This document shows, in pieces, positions 11,009 through 19,787 of a stretch of DNA of 64,000 nt. Position numbers and translations under genes: made by a program. Within the stretch, counting starts at the first letter, position 1; each line of letters starts with the position of its first letter. This DNA is from Pseudoxanthomonas yeongjuensis (GTDB lineage: Bacteria > Pseudomonadota > Gammaproteobacteria > Xanthomonadales > Xanthomonadaceae), in contig NZ_PDWT01000005.1 in the NCBI RefSeq assembly GCF_010093345.1, forward strand, positions 160,513-224,512, written 5' to 3'. The notes under the pieces were generated by a model. The model saw only the letters and a program-made list of their open reading frames with translations. It was not told the DNA's origin and did no database searches.

Positions 11009-11178
11009 TGCACCCGTCGTGGCAAGCGACCAGGGGCGCAGGCTGGTAATTGGAACAGGGGCCAGCCGTGTGCACTGCGGGGGAGCGCCGGGGCCGGTAG
11101 TCGGGGGACTGCCGGCCCCATTTTATTTGCGCTGGACGCCCCTGCAACAGAAAAAGCCCGGCATTGCCGGGCTTTTTT
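11009..11178 (+). ncRNA. Candidate small RNA downstream of the sigma54-like promoter
   Basis: The segment runs from the expected sigma54 start point to a strong terminator, about 170 bases, with no convincing reading frame. It contains a stable hairpin at 11092-11121 (GGGGCCGG-T-AGTC pairing with GACT-G-CCGGCCCC) followed by ATTTTATTT, then the terminator at 11151-11178. The gap between mnmG and the lipoprotein gene (10922-11333) holds nothing else recognisable. The RNA is inferred from promoter plus terminator only. Confidence 0.3.
11151..11178. terminator. Rho-independent terminator, bidirectional
   Basis: AAAAAGCCCGGCA-TTGCCGGGCTTTTTT: a GC-rich perfect stem with an A-run on the left and a T-run on the right. 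It can end transcripts in both directions: a + strand small RNA from the left, and the minus-strand lipoprotein transcript (stop at 11334) from the right. Confidence 0.8.
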
Positions 11179-11333
11179 GTTGAGTGCCGACGCCCGGCAG
11201 GGCCGGAACAGGGGGGATCCAGATTTCCCCACCGGACGTCGACATAGAGGCGTGTCATTCCAATCACGTCAGTAAGCGACGTAACCGGTCAACTCGCGCT
11301 CAGCCTGTGACGTCCTCGCGGGCAATGCAATGA

Positions 11334-11900
11334 TCAAGGCTCCTGGCTGCGTACCCGGCTGCGGTTTTCCGAACGCGGCGGGGGTGCCGAACGCTCCGGC
11401 GGCCGCGACCTTTCCACCGGACGGGGCCGCGAGGGTTCCGCCATCCGCTGCGGTGGTTCGCTGGCCGGGCGCTGGCGGATCCCGTTGTTGCCGCTGGGCT
11501 CGCGCCCGTCACCCACGACCCGGGGCAGGCCGGGAGACTGGGGAACGCGGTTCTGCGGCGGGATCTTCACCCGGCCCGATTCCCGGTAGCGCCCGTCCTC
11601 GGGGTTGCGCCACGGTGGCGCGCGATCATTGTCGGGATCCGGCTTGTCATTGTGGCCGGGGCGGTGCGGACGATGCGGGCGGTAGAGATAGTACGGGTAG
11701 TAACCGCCGTAGCCGTAATAGGGCGAGTAACCGTAATAGCCATAGCCGCCATAGCCATAACCGTCGTCGTAGGGGCCATAGCTCGGCGCGGAACGTCCGT
11801 AGTAGTAACCGCCCGGGGCGCTACCGCCAGCGTAGTCGTAGGTGGCGCAACCGCTGAGCGCGGCGGCGGCGATGAGTGTGGTGATCAGACGTAGTTTCAT
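11334..11900 (-). CDS. Tyr/Gly-rich lipoprotein of unknown function
   Basis: Start at ATG 11900 behind a GGGGGGCG ribosome site gives 188 residues with a lipoprotein signal MKLRLITTLIAAAALSGC (lipobox LSGC). The N-terminal third of the mature protein is a low-complexity Tyr/Gly stretch (repeated YGGYGYYGY-like units, residues about 35-95). The rest is Pro/Arg/Ser-rich with repeated RPxERS motifs and no recognised domain. It is probably anchored in the envelope. Similar Tyr/Gly-rich lipoproteins are common in this family but uncharacterised. Transcribed alone; the terminator at 11151-11178 lies downstream. Confidence 0.7.
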   Translation of the reverse strand: MKLRLITTLIAAAALSGCATYDYAGGSAPGGYYYGRSAPSYGPYDDGYGYGGYGYYGYSPYYGYGGYYPYYLYRPHRPHRPGHNDKPDPDNDRAPPWRNPEDGRYRESGRVKIPPQNRVPQSPGLPRVVGDGREPSGNNGIRQRPASEPPQRMAEPSRPRPVERSRPPERSAPPPRSENRSRVRSQEP

Positions 11901-12086
11901 GACGCCCCCCGGCGTTGCTTGCAGTGAGCATCGGCCCGCGGCATTGAATCCGTGCTTAACCCTTCCGGCGGCACGCGGAACAACGGGTTCCATTCACATG
12001 TCGGTGGCGACAGTCGACGATGCTGGAATCCGTACTCGCTTCGATCGCTTCCGGGAAGCCGGGCCCGATACGTTAATCTTTCGGGC

Positions 12087-13046
12087 ATGCCTGCCCCACT
12101 CCCCGTTTTCGAAGACCTCCTGGCCGCCGCCGCGCGGATCGCACCGCATGCGCTGGTCACCCCGGTGCTGCGTTCGCGCGCGCTGGATGCGCTGGCCGGC
12201 GCGCAACTGCATTTCAAGGCCGAGCACCTGCAGCGCGTCGGCGCGTTCAAGTTCCGCGGCGCCTGCAACGCGGTCTGGTCGCTGACCGAAGCGGAAGCGC
12301 GCGCCGGGGTGGTCACCCACTCTTCGGGCAACCATGGCGCCGCGCTGGCGCTGGCGGCGCGGACCCGCGGCATCGCCTGCCACGTGGTGGTGCCGGAAGG
12401 CGCGGTCGCGGCCAAGGTCGCTTCCATCCAGCGCTACGGCGCCACCGTGCATGCCTGCGCCGCAAGCATCGTCGCGCGCGAGGAAATGTGCGCGCAGGTG
12501 CAAGAAGCCACCGCCGCTGTGCTGGTCCATCCCTACACCGACCCGCGGGTGATCGCTGGCCAGGGCACCGCCGCGCTGGAACTGCTCAATGCCACCGACG
12601 CACTCGATGTCCTGGTGGTGCCGGTGGGCGGTGGCGGTCTGGCCGCGGGCACCGCTATCGCGGCCGCCACGCTGGCGCCAGGTTGCAAGGTGCTGCTGGC
12701 CGAGCCCGAGGGCGCCGCCGACACCTTCCGTTCGCTGGCGGCGGGCCAGCGACGCGTCGATTTCACTCCCGATACGATCTGCGATGGCCTGCGCGGCAGC
12801 CTGGGGCAACCCAACTTCGAATTGCTGCGCCAGTACGCGGCGGAGGTCGTCACCGTCAGCGACGTGCGGACCGTTGCTGCGATGCGCCTGTTCTGGCAGA
12901 TCGCCAAGCAATTGGTCGAGCCGTCTTCGGCCATCGCCCTGGCCGCGGTGCTGCAGGATCCGTCGCGATTCGCCGGGCAGCGCATCGGCGTGCTCCTGTC
13001 GGGGGGCAACGTCGACCTGGACGCGCTACCGTGGGGGCGGGCGTGA
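12087..13046 (+). CDS. PLP-dependent threonine/serine dehydratase-like enzyme
   Basis: Fold-type II PLP enzyme of the threonine dehydratase/serine racemase group, expected to deaminate L-Thr or L-Ser to 2-oxo acids or to racemise serine. The 319-residue protein lacks the C-terminal ACT regulatory domain of biosynthetic IlvA. PLP lysine K55 lies in GAFKFRGACN; the substrate loop SSGNHGAALALAAR is at about 75-88, and the phosphate-binding glycine loop GGGGLAAG is at about 180. The ATG at 12087 is chosen because the family begins close to here; the longer open frame upstream (from 11952) has no homology signal. Its stop overlaps the start of the YdcF-like gene (GTGA), so the two are translated from one message. 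Confidence 0.88.
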   Translation: MPAPLPVFEDLLAAAARIAPHALVTPVLRSRALDALAGAQLHFKAEHLQRVGAFKFRGACNAVWSLTEAEARAGVVTHSSGNHGAALALAARTRGIACHVVVPEGAVAAKVASIQRYGATVHACAASIVAREEMCAQVQEATAAVLVHPYTDPRVIAGQGTAALELLNATDALDVLVVPVGGGGLAAGTAIAAATLAPGCKVLLAEPEGAADTFRSLAAGQRRVDFTPDTICDGLRGSLGQPNFELLRQYAAEVVTVSDVRTVAAMRLFWQIAKQLVEPSSAIALAAVLQDPSRFAGQRIGVLLSGGNVDLDALPWGRA

Positions 13047-13654
13047 ACGCGCGGGCCAAGAGGAAGCGGAAGGGATTCCTCGGCTGGGCCTGGCGCCTGT
13101 TGCTGCTGTTGCTGCTGTGGCTGACCGGCGTGGCCGCCTACATCGTATGGGTCGGCGAACGCGACCAGGCCGCGCCTTCCGACGCGATCATCGTGCTCGG
13201 CGCCGCCGCCTACGACCGGAATCCCTCACCGGTGTTCAAGGAACGCATCCGTCACGGCATTGATCTGTACAAACGCGGCTTGGCCCCACGCCTGATCTTC
13301 ACCGGCGGCTTCGGCAACGGCGCGCCGTATTCCGAGTCGCAGGTCGCCCGGCGCTTTGCGCTGAAACAAGGCGTGCCGGCGCAGGCTATCCTGATCGAAT
13401 CCCGCTCACGGACCACGCGCCAGAACCTGCAGGAAGCGCGGGCCTTGATGGAAGCCAACCACCTGCGCCGCGCGATCATCGTCAGCGATCCGCTGCACAT
13501 GGCGCGCGCGCTGCGCCTGGCGCGCGAACTCGGAATCGACGCCCTGGGTTCCTCCACCCCTACCAGCCGTTTCCGCAGCTTCGCCACCCGCAAGCGCTTC
13601 CTGCTGCAAGAGGTGTATTTCTTCCATCGCGACCTGCTGCTGGAATCGAGGTAA
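13043..13654 (+). CDS. YdcF-like DUF218 membrane protein
   Basis: DUF218/YdcF family (SanA-ElyC-like) inner-membrane protein of 203 residues; some relatives act in envelope carbohydrate or peptidoglycan homeostasis. GTG 13043 is the start because it overlaps the upstream stop codon (GTGA). One N-terminal membrane helix (about residues 11-33, rich in Leu) is followed by the DUF218 fold: DAIIVLGAAAYDRNPSPVF, then RLIFTGGFGNGAPYSES, SRTTRQNLQEA and the conserved IIVSDPLHMARALRLARE. Coupled to the dehydratase gene, though a shared function is not obvious. Confidence 0.85.
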   Translation: MNARAKRKRKGFLGWAWRLLLLLLLWLTGVAAYIVWVGERDQAAPSDAIIVLGAAAYDRNPSPVFKERIRHGIDLYKRGLAPRLIFTGGFGNGAPYSESQVARRFALKQGVPAQAILIESRSRTTRQNLQEARALMEANHLRRAIIVSDPLHMARALRLARELGIDALGSSTPTSRFRSFATRKRFLLQEVYFFHRDLLLESR

Positions 13655-13726
13655 TCCCCGGCGACGCCATTGGCGGCATGCGGCGCTATGATGCGGCGCT
13701 GCTACTTCACAGGGGACCCCCGGCCC

Positions 13727-14155
13727 ATGAAAATCGATGGCAACCGCAAGCAGGACCGCGCCACCGAACTGGTCCTGACCTATTACTCCGCCTTCAATCG
13801 CGGCGACTGGGACGGCCTGCTGGCACTGCTGGCCGATGACGTGGCGCACGATCCGAACCAGGGCGCGCGCGAGAACGGGCGCGAAGCGTTCGCCGCGCAC
13901 CTGGCGCGGATGCGTGCCAGCTGCCACGAACAGTTGCGCGATATCGTGGTGCTGGTGGCGCCGGATGGCGACCGTGCGGCCGCCGAATACGTGGTGCATG
14001 GCGAATACCTGGAGACCGAAGAAGACCAGCCCGCCGCGCATGGGCAGAAGTACCGGCTCCAGGGCGGCGCGTTCTTCGAAATCCGCGAGGATCGCATTGC
14101 GCGGGTATCGCATTACTACAACGAGCAGGCGTGGCTGGCGCAGGTTTCGGCCTGA
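13727..14155 (+). CDS. NTF2-like / ketosteroid isomerase-related protein
   Basis: Small (142 residues) soluble protein of the SnoaL/NTF2-like cone fold. The pattern LVLTYYSAFNRGDWDGLLALLADDVAHDPNQG at residues 16-47 and the closing FFEIREDRIARVSHYYNEQAW are typical of SnoaL-like ketosteroid-isomerase relatives. The start at ATG 13727 follows an AGGGGAC-like ribosome site. Substrate and reaction are unknown. The gene stands alone between the YdcF-like gene and the converging bioC. Confidence 0.78.
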   Translation: MKIDGNRKQDRATELVLTYYSAFNRGDWDGLLALLADDVAHDPNQGARENGREAFAAHLARMRASCHEQLRDIVVLVAPDGDRAAAEYVVHGEYLETEEDQPAAHGQKYRLQGGAFFEIREDRIARVSHYYNEQAWLAQVSA

Positions 14156-14198
14156 ACTGCGCGGGCCGAGCTTGCCCGGATGCCGTTGCCCCTGCTTC

Positions 14199-14264
14199 GT
14201 AGATCCGAGCTTGCTCGGATGCTCTCGCGGAAGATCAAAAGCATCCGAGCAAGCTCGGATCTAC
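14199..14264. repeat. REP-type inverted pair, GTAGATCCGAGC family
   Basis: Arms GTAGATCCGAGCTTGCTCGG and the exact complement around ATGCTCTCGCGG...AAAAGCAT. A decayed single arm (GGCCGAGCTTGCCCGGATGC) lies just before it at about 14163-14183. It separates the converging NTF2-like gene and bioC. Confidence 0.8.
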
Positions 14265-14283
14265 ATGTCTTCGCGGCGCTCGG

Positions 14284-15165
14284 TCACTCGCGGCGCCGGA
14301 TCGGGATCGCCGACACCGGCACCGTCGCGATTTCCTCGCCCTGGCCGCGGATCGGCGCGCCCGGCGGCGGCGCCCAGGCATGGGCATAGATCACTTCCCA
14401 GGTGCTGGGCAGCTTGCCATCGTCGCGACGGAAAGTGTCGTAGGCCATGCTGGCCGCGGCGAAGCGCGAACGTCCTGTCAGTGTGTGCCTGCGTGATCGC
14501 AGGGCATTGGTCGCGCCCATCGCGCGCAGTTCGCGCATCAGCGCCGGCAGGTCGTCGTAGGTCAGGGTGAAGCGGTCGCGGTCCAGCACCGGATCGCGGA
14601 AGCCGGCGATCAGCAACGCATCGCCGAACTGGGCGATCGGCGGGAAGCGGCTGACATGCGGCACGGCGTCGGCCTGGGCGAAGGCATCGCGCAGTTCGAT
14701 CAAGGTCTCGGGGCCGAAGGTCGAGCACAGTAGCAGCCCGCCCGGCTTGAGCACGCGGCGGAACCCGGCGAACACCGCCGGCAGGTCTTCGACCCATTGC
14801 AGGCACAGATTGCTGAACAACACGTCGACGCTGTTGTCGGCGACCGGCAACGCGCGCGCGTCGGCGCAGACGCGGGCGAAGGGCTTCCACCAGCCGGCAT
14901 GCTTCTTCGCTTCGCGCAGCATCGGCATGGCCAGGTCCAGCGCGACCACCTGGGCGCGCGGCCAGCGCTTGCGCATCTCCGCGGCCGCGTGCGCGGGGCC
15001 GCTGCCGACGTCGAGCACTACCGATGGGGTCCGCTCGCCCAGGTAGTCGAGCGATTCCAGCAGGCGCGCTTCGACCTCGTGCTGCAACGCCGCCGCTGCG
15101 TCGTAGCTGGAGGCGGAACGCGAAAATGCGCGGCGGATCTGGCGGTGGTCGAAGGGGGTGTTCAT
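14284..15165 (-). CDS. bioC: Malonyl-ACP O-methyltransferase BioC
   Basis: SAM-dependent methyltransferase that methylates malonyl-ACP to start pimeloyl chain synthesis in biotin biosynthesis. 293 residues. The class I methyltransferase motif VVLDVGSGPAHAAAEMRKR is at about residues 48-66, motif II LDLAMPMLREAKK follows, and ALPVADNSVDVLFSNLCLQWVEDLP is the typical BioC central motif. The N-terminus IRRAFSRSASSYDAAAALQHEV is diagnostic of BioC. Last gene of the bioBFHC cluster; a REP-type pair separates it from bioH. Confidence 0.95.
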   Translation of the reverse strand: MNTPFDHRQIRRAFSRSASSYDAAAALQHEVEARLLESLDYLGERTPSVVLDVGSGPAHAAAEMRKRWPRAQVVALDLAMPMLREAKKHAGWWKPFARVCADARALPVADNSVDVLFSNLCLQWVEDLPAVFAGFRRVLKPGGLLLCSTFGPETLIELRDAFAQADAVPHVSRFPPIAQFGDALLIAGFRDPVLDRDRFTLTYDDLPALMRELRAMGATNALRSRRHTLTGRSRFAAASMAYDTFRRDDGKLPSTWEVIYAHAWAPPPGAPIRGQGEEIATVPVSAIPIRRRE

Positions 15166-15191
15166 GGGCGACGGTGATTCTGAGCCGGGTC

Positions 15192-15260
15192 GTAGGAGCG
15201 ACGTGAGTCGCGAAGAGGTTTTATCGATTGCACTTCATTCGCGACTCACGTCGCTCCTAC
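15192..15260. repeat. REP-type inverted pair overlapping the 3' end of bioH
   Basis: Arms GTAGGAGCGACGTGAGTCGC and complement around an AT-rich loop. The right arm lies inside bioH: read on the minus strand it supplies the last four codons (V-G-A-T) and the TGA stop. It sits between bioH and bioC within one presumed transcript. Confidence 0.82.
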
Positions 15261-16028
15261 GCGCCCGGTCTTGTCCATGAAACGGCGGATTTCATCGGCG
15301 ACCTGGTCGGCGTGGCCCAGGAAAGGCGCGTGTCCGCCGCCACTGATGTCGAGGTAATGGCTGCCGGGCGCCATCGCCGCGGCCTCGCGCATCGCCGTCG
15401 GCGATACCAGGCGATCGCGATGCCCGGAGATCCACAGGCTGGGTATCGGCAACTCCGGAAGCACTGTCCGCAAATCGCTTTGCTCCAGCAGCGCAAGGCC
15501 TTGCTGCAGCGCCTGCGGCGCGGGTTCGCCGCGTGCATACAGATTTTCTTTCAAGGTACGCAACTCGGCCCGCGCATGTTCCGAGCCGATCGTGTCCAGG
15601 GCCAGGAACCGTTCCAGCGTGCCGCGATAATCCTGCTCCAGGTCCCTGCCGAACTGCTCGAACACGGAAGGCTCCACCGCGTGCGGCCAGTCCTGCCCGC
15701 GCACGAAACGCGGGGTGGCCGCGACCAGGGCAAGGGCACGAACCTGCGATGACACCGAAGCGGCATGCAGGGCGAACAGGCCGCCCAGCGACCAGCCCAG
15801 CCATGCTGCCGGCGGCGTGCGCGCGAGGATTTCGGCGGCGCAGGCTTGCAGCGTCAACGATGTAGCGTCATCGCGGCTGTAGCCATGGCCCGGCAGGTCG
15901 GGCAGGTGCAATTGGTAACGGCCGGACAAACGATCCACCAGCGGCGCGAACACCCCGCCATGCAATCCCCAGCCATGGACCAGCACCAGCGGTGGGCCCT
16001 CGCCCACTACCTCGATATGCAACGCCAT
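15246..16028 (-). CDS. bioH: Pimeloyl-ACP methyl ester esterase BioH
   Basis: Alpha/beta hydrolase that removes the methyl group from pimeloyl-ACP methyl ester, closing the BioC-BioH pathway. 260 residues from ATG 16028. Oxyanion region LVHGWGLHGGVF at about 17-28; nucleophile elbow GWSLGGLFALHAA (Ser about 80); acid in ISGHRDRLVSP; catalytic His in ISGGGHAPFLGHADQV near the C-terminus. The gene begins 4 bases after the bioF stop. Its C-terminal residues VGAT and stop codon come from an arm of the neighbouring REP-type repeat, so the original terminus was probably different. Confidence 0.93.
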   Translation of the reverse strand: MALHIEVVGEGPPLVLVHGWGLHGGVFAPLVDRLSGRYQLHLPDLPGHGYSRDDATSLTLQACAAEILARTPPAAWLGWSLGGLFALHAASVSSQVRALALVAATPRFVRGQDWPHAVEPSVFEQFGRDLEQDYRGTLERFLALDTIGSEHARAELRTLKENLYARGEPAPQALQQGLALLEQSDLRTVLPELPIPSLWISGHRDRLVSPTAMREAAAMAPGSHYLDISGGGHAPFLGHADQVADEIRRFMDKTGRVGAT

Positions 16029-16032
16029 CGGC

Positions 16033-17232
16033 TCAGGCCGCGCCGCGAACGCGCTGGACGGCGTCGCGCGAACGCGCCAGCGCCTCGACCAGCGCATCCA
16101 CTTCGGCAGCCATGTGCAAGGCCGACAAGGTCACCCGCAAACGCGCCTTGCCTTCAGGCACGGTCGGCGGACGGATCGCGGTGACCAGGTAGCCGGCGCT
16201 TTGCAGCGCCGAGGACATGGCCATGGCGCTGGCGTCGTCGCCGCACAGGATCGGCTGGATCGGCGAATCGGAAACGATCGTTTCCAGCCCGTGCCGCTGT
16301 GCGCCGCCGCGGAAACGCGCGATCAGGCCGGTGAGTTTCTCGCGCCGCCATTCGTCGCGACGCGCGTGCTTGACCGCGACCAGGGTCGCCGCGGCCTGTG
16401 CCGGCGGCAGTGCGGTCGTGTAGATGTAAGGGCGCGCGGTTTCGGACAGGTGCTGGATCAGCGCATCGTCGCCGACCACGACCGCGCCGTAGCCACCCAG
16501 GGCCTTGCCCAGGGTGACCAATTGCAAGGGGATTTCAACCGGGCCCAGGTTGGCCTCGGCGACGCTGCCGCGTCCTTCCGGTCCACGCACGCCCACGCCG
16601 TGCGCATCGTCGACGTAGAGCAAGGCCTTCTGCATGCGTGCGACCAGGGTCAAGGCGCGCAGCGGAGCGACATCGCCATCCATGCTGAAGACACCGTCGG
16701 TGGCCAGCATCGCCGCGCCCTCGGGGGCGTGCTTGAGCTGGCGCAAGGCGCCTTCGGCATCGGCATGCGGATAGCGCCGCAGCTTGCAGCCGGCGAGCAG
16801 CGAAGCATCCAGCAGGCTGGCATGGTTGAGCCGGTCCTGCACGCAGACATCGCCATCTTCCAGCAGTAAAGCCTGTTGCACGGCCAGGTTGGCCAGGTAG
16901 CCGCTGCCGAACAGCAATCCACGCGGATATCCCAGCCATTGCGCGATCTCGCGCTCCACCGCCTCATGCGCGGCGTGGTGGCCGCTGACCAGATGCGAGG
17001 CTCCGGCACCGGCGCCATCGCGCCCAGCGCCTTCCTGCAGCGCGCTGACCACCTGGAATTGTTGCGACAGGCCCAGGTAATCGTTGCCGCAGAACTCGGT
17101 CAGCCAGCGCCCGTCCATTTCCACGCGTACGCCATCGCGGCGGGTGATGGTGCGACGCACGCGCACGCGTCCCTGGGCGATGCGCAGTTTGCGCAGGGCT
17201 TGGATGCGTTCGTGGAGGTCGGGTCGGGACAT
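16033..17232 (-). CDS. bioF: 8-amino-7-oxononanoate synthase BioF
   Basis: PLP-dependent alpha-oxoamine synthase that joins pimeloyl-ACP and L-alanine to give 8-amino-7-oxononanoate. 399 residues from ATG 17232. Landmarks: [11 protein letters not shown] (about 47-57), [52 protein letters not shown], and the PLP lysine in [17 protein letters not shown]. It follows bioB by 81 bases and runs into bioH with a 4-base gap, indicating an operon. Confidence 0.97.
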   Translation of the reverse strand: MSRPDLHERIQALRKLRIAQGRVRVRRTITRRDGVRVEMDGRWLTEFCGNDYLGLSQQFQVVSALQEGAGRDGAGAGASHLVSGHHAAHEAVEREIAQWLGYPRGLLFGSGYLANLAVQQALLLEDGDVCVQDRLNHASLLDASLLAGCKLRRYPHADAEGALRQLKHAPEGAAMLATDGVFSMDGDVAPLRALTLVARMQKALLYVDDAHGVGVRGPEGRGSVAEANLGPVEIPLQLVTLGKALGGYGAVVVGDDALIQHLSETARPYIYTTALPPAQAAATLVAVKHARRDEWRREKLTGLIARFRGGAQRHGLETIVSDSPIQPILCGDDASAMAMSSALQSAGYLVTAIRPPTVPEGKARLRVTLSALHMAAEVDALVEALARSRDAVQRVRGAA

Positions 17233-17313
17233 TTGCTGGTTATCTCTTCGGTCAATGGGCGATAAGGACTTCGGCAAAGGGGCAAAGCACAAAAGTCTGT
17301 TGTTCCACTGCTT

Positions 17314-18351
17314 TCAGGCGACCTGTTCGCAGACTGCCGTCTCGACGATGTCCGCATGCACGGTGCCGCTCCGCACTTCCACCGCCATGGGGCGCAGGCC
17401 AAGGCGTGCGAACAGCGCCAGGTCGCGCTCCGTGTCCGGATTGCCGGTGGTCAACAGTTTTTCCCCGTAGAAGATCGAATTGGCGCCGGCGGCGAAACAG
17501 AGCGCCTGCAGCTCGTCGCTCATGGATTCGCGGCCGGCCGACAACCTGACCATAGAGTGCGGCATGGTGATGCGCGCGATTGCGATGGTGCGCACGAATT
17601 CGAACGGATCCAGCTCGGCGGTACCGTGCAGCGGGGTGCCTTCGACCTGGACCAGGCGGTTGATCGGCACAGAATCCGGGTGCGCCGGCAGGTTGGCCAG
17701 CGCCAGCAGCAGGCCGGCGCGCTGGGCCCGCGACTCGCCCATGCCGACGATGCCGCCGCAGCAGGTCTTCATGCCGGCGTCGCGCACGTGTTCCAGCGTG
17801 TCCATGCGATCCTGGTACTCGCGGGTGTGGATGATCTCGCCGTAGAAGTCCGGCGCGGTGTCCAGGTTGTGGTTGTAATAGTCCAGACCCGCCGCCTTCA
17901 AGGCATCGGCCTGGCCACCGCTGAGCATGCCCAGGGTGGCGCAGGTTTCCAGGCCCAGCGCCTTCACTTCGCGGATCATCGCCGCGACCTTGGGGATGTC
18001 GCGATCCTTGGGCGAACGCCAGGCCGCGCCCATGCAGAAGCGCGAGGCGCCGGCGGCCTTGGCCTGTTTCGCCTTTTCCAGCACCGCTTCGGTACTCATC
18101 AGCTTCTGCGCGTCCACGCCGGTGTGGTAACGCTGGGCCTGCGGGCAATAGGCGCAGTCCTCGGGGCAACCGCCGGTCTTGACCGAGAGCAGGGTGGAGA
18201 CCTGGACCTCGGCCGGATCGAAATGCTGGCGATGCACGCTGGCGGCGCGGTGCAGCAGCTCCGGAAACGGCAGCTCGAACAGGGCCAGCAACTCGGCCTG
18301 CTGCCAGTCGTGGCGGAGCGGGGGGGCGGCGGAAATGACGGAAGCGGACAT
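17314..18351 (-). CDS. bioB: Biotin synthase BioB
   Basis: Radical SAM enzyme that inserts sulfur into dethiobiotin to form biotin. 345 residues, full length. The radical SAM cluster motif [12 protein letters not shown] (CxxxCxxC) is at about residues 60-71. The auxiliary [2Fe-2S] ligands are seen in [20 protein letters not shown] and the conserved R of [21 protein letters not shown]. First gene of bioBFHC; divergent from comF with 61 bases between the starts, which must hold both promoters. bioA and bioD are not in the window. Confidence 0.97.
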   Translation of the reverse strand: MSASVISAAPPLRHDWQQAELLALFELPFPELLHRAASVHRQHFDPAEVQVSTLLSVKTGGCPEDCAYCPQAQRYHTGVDAQKLMSTEAVLEKAKQAKAAGASRFCMGAAWRSPKDRDIPKVAAMIREVKALGLETCATLGMLSGGQADALKAAGLDYYNHNLDTAPDFYGEIIHTREYQDRMDTLEHVRDAGMKTCCGGIVGMGESRAQRAGLLLALANLPAHPDSVPINRLVQVEGTPLHGTAELDPFEFVRTIAIARITMPHSMVRLSAGRESMSDELQALCFAAGANSIFYGEKLLTTGNPDTERDLALFARLGLRPMAVEVRSGTVHADIVETAVCEQVA

Positions 18352-18412
18352 CGGGGCCTCGCGGCGTTAAAGTCCGGCCAGTCTGGAAACCGCAAGCAAG
18401 GCTGTCAACCGC

Positions 18413-19117
18413 ATGGATGCTTTGAAAGTTGACGGATGGCTGCGCAAGGCCGTCCGTACGGTGTTCCCGCCGCGCTGCCTGCTATGCGGCGAAAGCGGCG
18501 CGAATAACCGCGACCTGTGCCCGGCCTGCGCCGAGGCCCTGCCCTGGAATGCGAGCGCCTGCCTGCGTTGCGCCTTGCCGTTGCCGGTCCCCGCCACTTG
18601 CGGCGCCTGCCTGCAAAAGCCGCCGTCGATGGACGAAACCCATGCGGTGTTCGTCTACGGGTTCCCGCTGGACCGGCTGGTGCCGCGACTCAAATTCCAC
18701 AACGATCTGGCCGCCGGACGCTTGTTGTCGGGGTTGATGGCCGAAGCCCTGGGCGCCTTGCCCAGGCCCGCGGCGCTGGTGCCGGTGCCGCTGCACGGCA
18801 CCCGCCTGGGTCGGCGCGGCTACGACCAGGCGCTGGAACTGGCCGCACCGCTGGCTCGCAGCTTGCGGATTCCCCTGCTTGCCGACGTGTTGCTGCGGAC
18901 CCGGGCCACTGCGCCGCAATCCGAGCTCGATGCCGGTGCCCGCCAGCGCAACCTGCGGCGCGCATTCGCGGTCCGCGCCGATGCGCCATTGCCCGGCCAT
19001 GTGGCGCTGGTCGACGACGTCATGACCACGGGGGCCACGCTGGAAGCGGCGGCCCGGGCCTTGCGGCGCGCCGGCGTGTCGCGGGTGGACGCATGGGTCT
19101 GCGCGCGGGTGCCGTGA
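18413..19117 (+). CDS. comF: ComF family amidophosphoribosyltransferase-like protein
   Basis: ComF/GntX family protein, associated with DNA uptake and use in naturally competent bacteria. 234 residues. An N-terminal zinc-ribbon-like cysteine set (RCLLCGES, LCPACAE, CLRC, CGACLQ, residues about 22-65) is followed by a phosphoribosyltransferase-like domain with PVPLHGTRLGRRGYDQA and the PRPP-loop motif VALVDDVMTTGATL (about 196-209). Divergently transcribed from bioB, an arrangement familiar in xanthomonads. Confidence 0.9.
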   Translation: MDALKVDGWLRKAVRTVFPPRCLLCGESGANNRDLCPACAEALPWNASACLRCALPLPVPATCGACLQKPPSMDETHAVFVYGFPLDRLVPRLKFHNDLAAGRLLSGLMAEALGALPRPAALVPVPLHGTRLGRRGYDQALELAAPLARSLRIPLLADVLLRTRATAPQSELDAGARQRNLRRAFAVRADAPLPGHVALVDDVMTTGATLEAAARALRRAGVSRVDAWVCARVP

Positions 19118-19207
19118 CCACCGGTGATGCCTGCCGAACGGGCAAATCCTGCCGCCACTCAGGCATGCCGCCGGCCAGGGATTCCCGGCGCCGGTCTGCG
19201 TACCGGA

Positions 19208-19660
19208 TCAGCGGTCCGGGGGCCCGTACTGGGTGTCGTGGCCGTAATAAGGATACGGATAACGTCCTCCGAAAGCCGGCCCGTCGCCCTGTTCGACATT
19301 GATCTGCAGGTTGACGCTGTTCTTGCGTTCGCCCTCGCCGAAGGACTTGCTGACATTGATCTCGGCGGCGTTGAAGTGCGAAGTGCCGTAGCCCTTGCTG
19401 TGGCCGATGCCGGTAGTGAAGCTGCCCCAGACCTTGGCCTTGCCATCATCGGCCTCGGCTTCTTCGGCAAATCCGGACGAGGCGGGCTTGCCGCTGGTGT
19501 CGCCGTAGTAAGTGCCGGGCGGATCGCGTTGCGGACTGGGCTCTGCCGCATACGGATTGGGCTGTTCGGGCAGGCGAAGGTCGAGCGACTCGGCGGTGGC
19601 CTGGGCCCAGGCATGGCTGGCAGCGAACAGGCCGAGGCACAACAAGACCAATCGTTTCAT
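19208..19660 (-). CDS. Secreted protein of unknown function
   Basis: A 150-residue protein with a clear Sec signal (MKRLVLLCLGLFAASHAWAQ, cleavage AWA-QA). The mature part has a Pro-rich N-terminal region, then VWGSFTTGIGHSKGYGTSHFNAAEINVSKSF and VNLQINVEQGDGP, an alternating pattern that suggests a few beta-strands, and a Tyr/Pro-rich tail. No family recognised. The ATG at 19660 is chosen because it starts the signal peptide; the frame upstream is open but unsupported. Gaps on both sides (about 90 and 127 bases) show no other feature. Confidence 0.6.
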   Translation of the reverse strand: MKRLVLLCLGLFAASHAWAQATAESLDLRLPEQPNPYAAEPSPQRDPPGTYYGDTSGKPASSGFAEEAEADDGKAKVWGSFTTGIGHSKGYGTSHFNAAEINVSKSFGEGERKNSVNLQINVEQGDGPAFGGRYPYPYYGHDTQYGPPDR

Positions 19661-19787
19661 ATGGCGCCTGCGAATGGGGAAGGTTGCCTGGAGCCTTAGA
19701 TTCGGACCAAGCCTTCGGACAACAGGACGATAGCCCGGCCAGCTTGAATGCAGGCTGCACTCTTCAGTGCGCCGGCTGCGACTTCCA

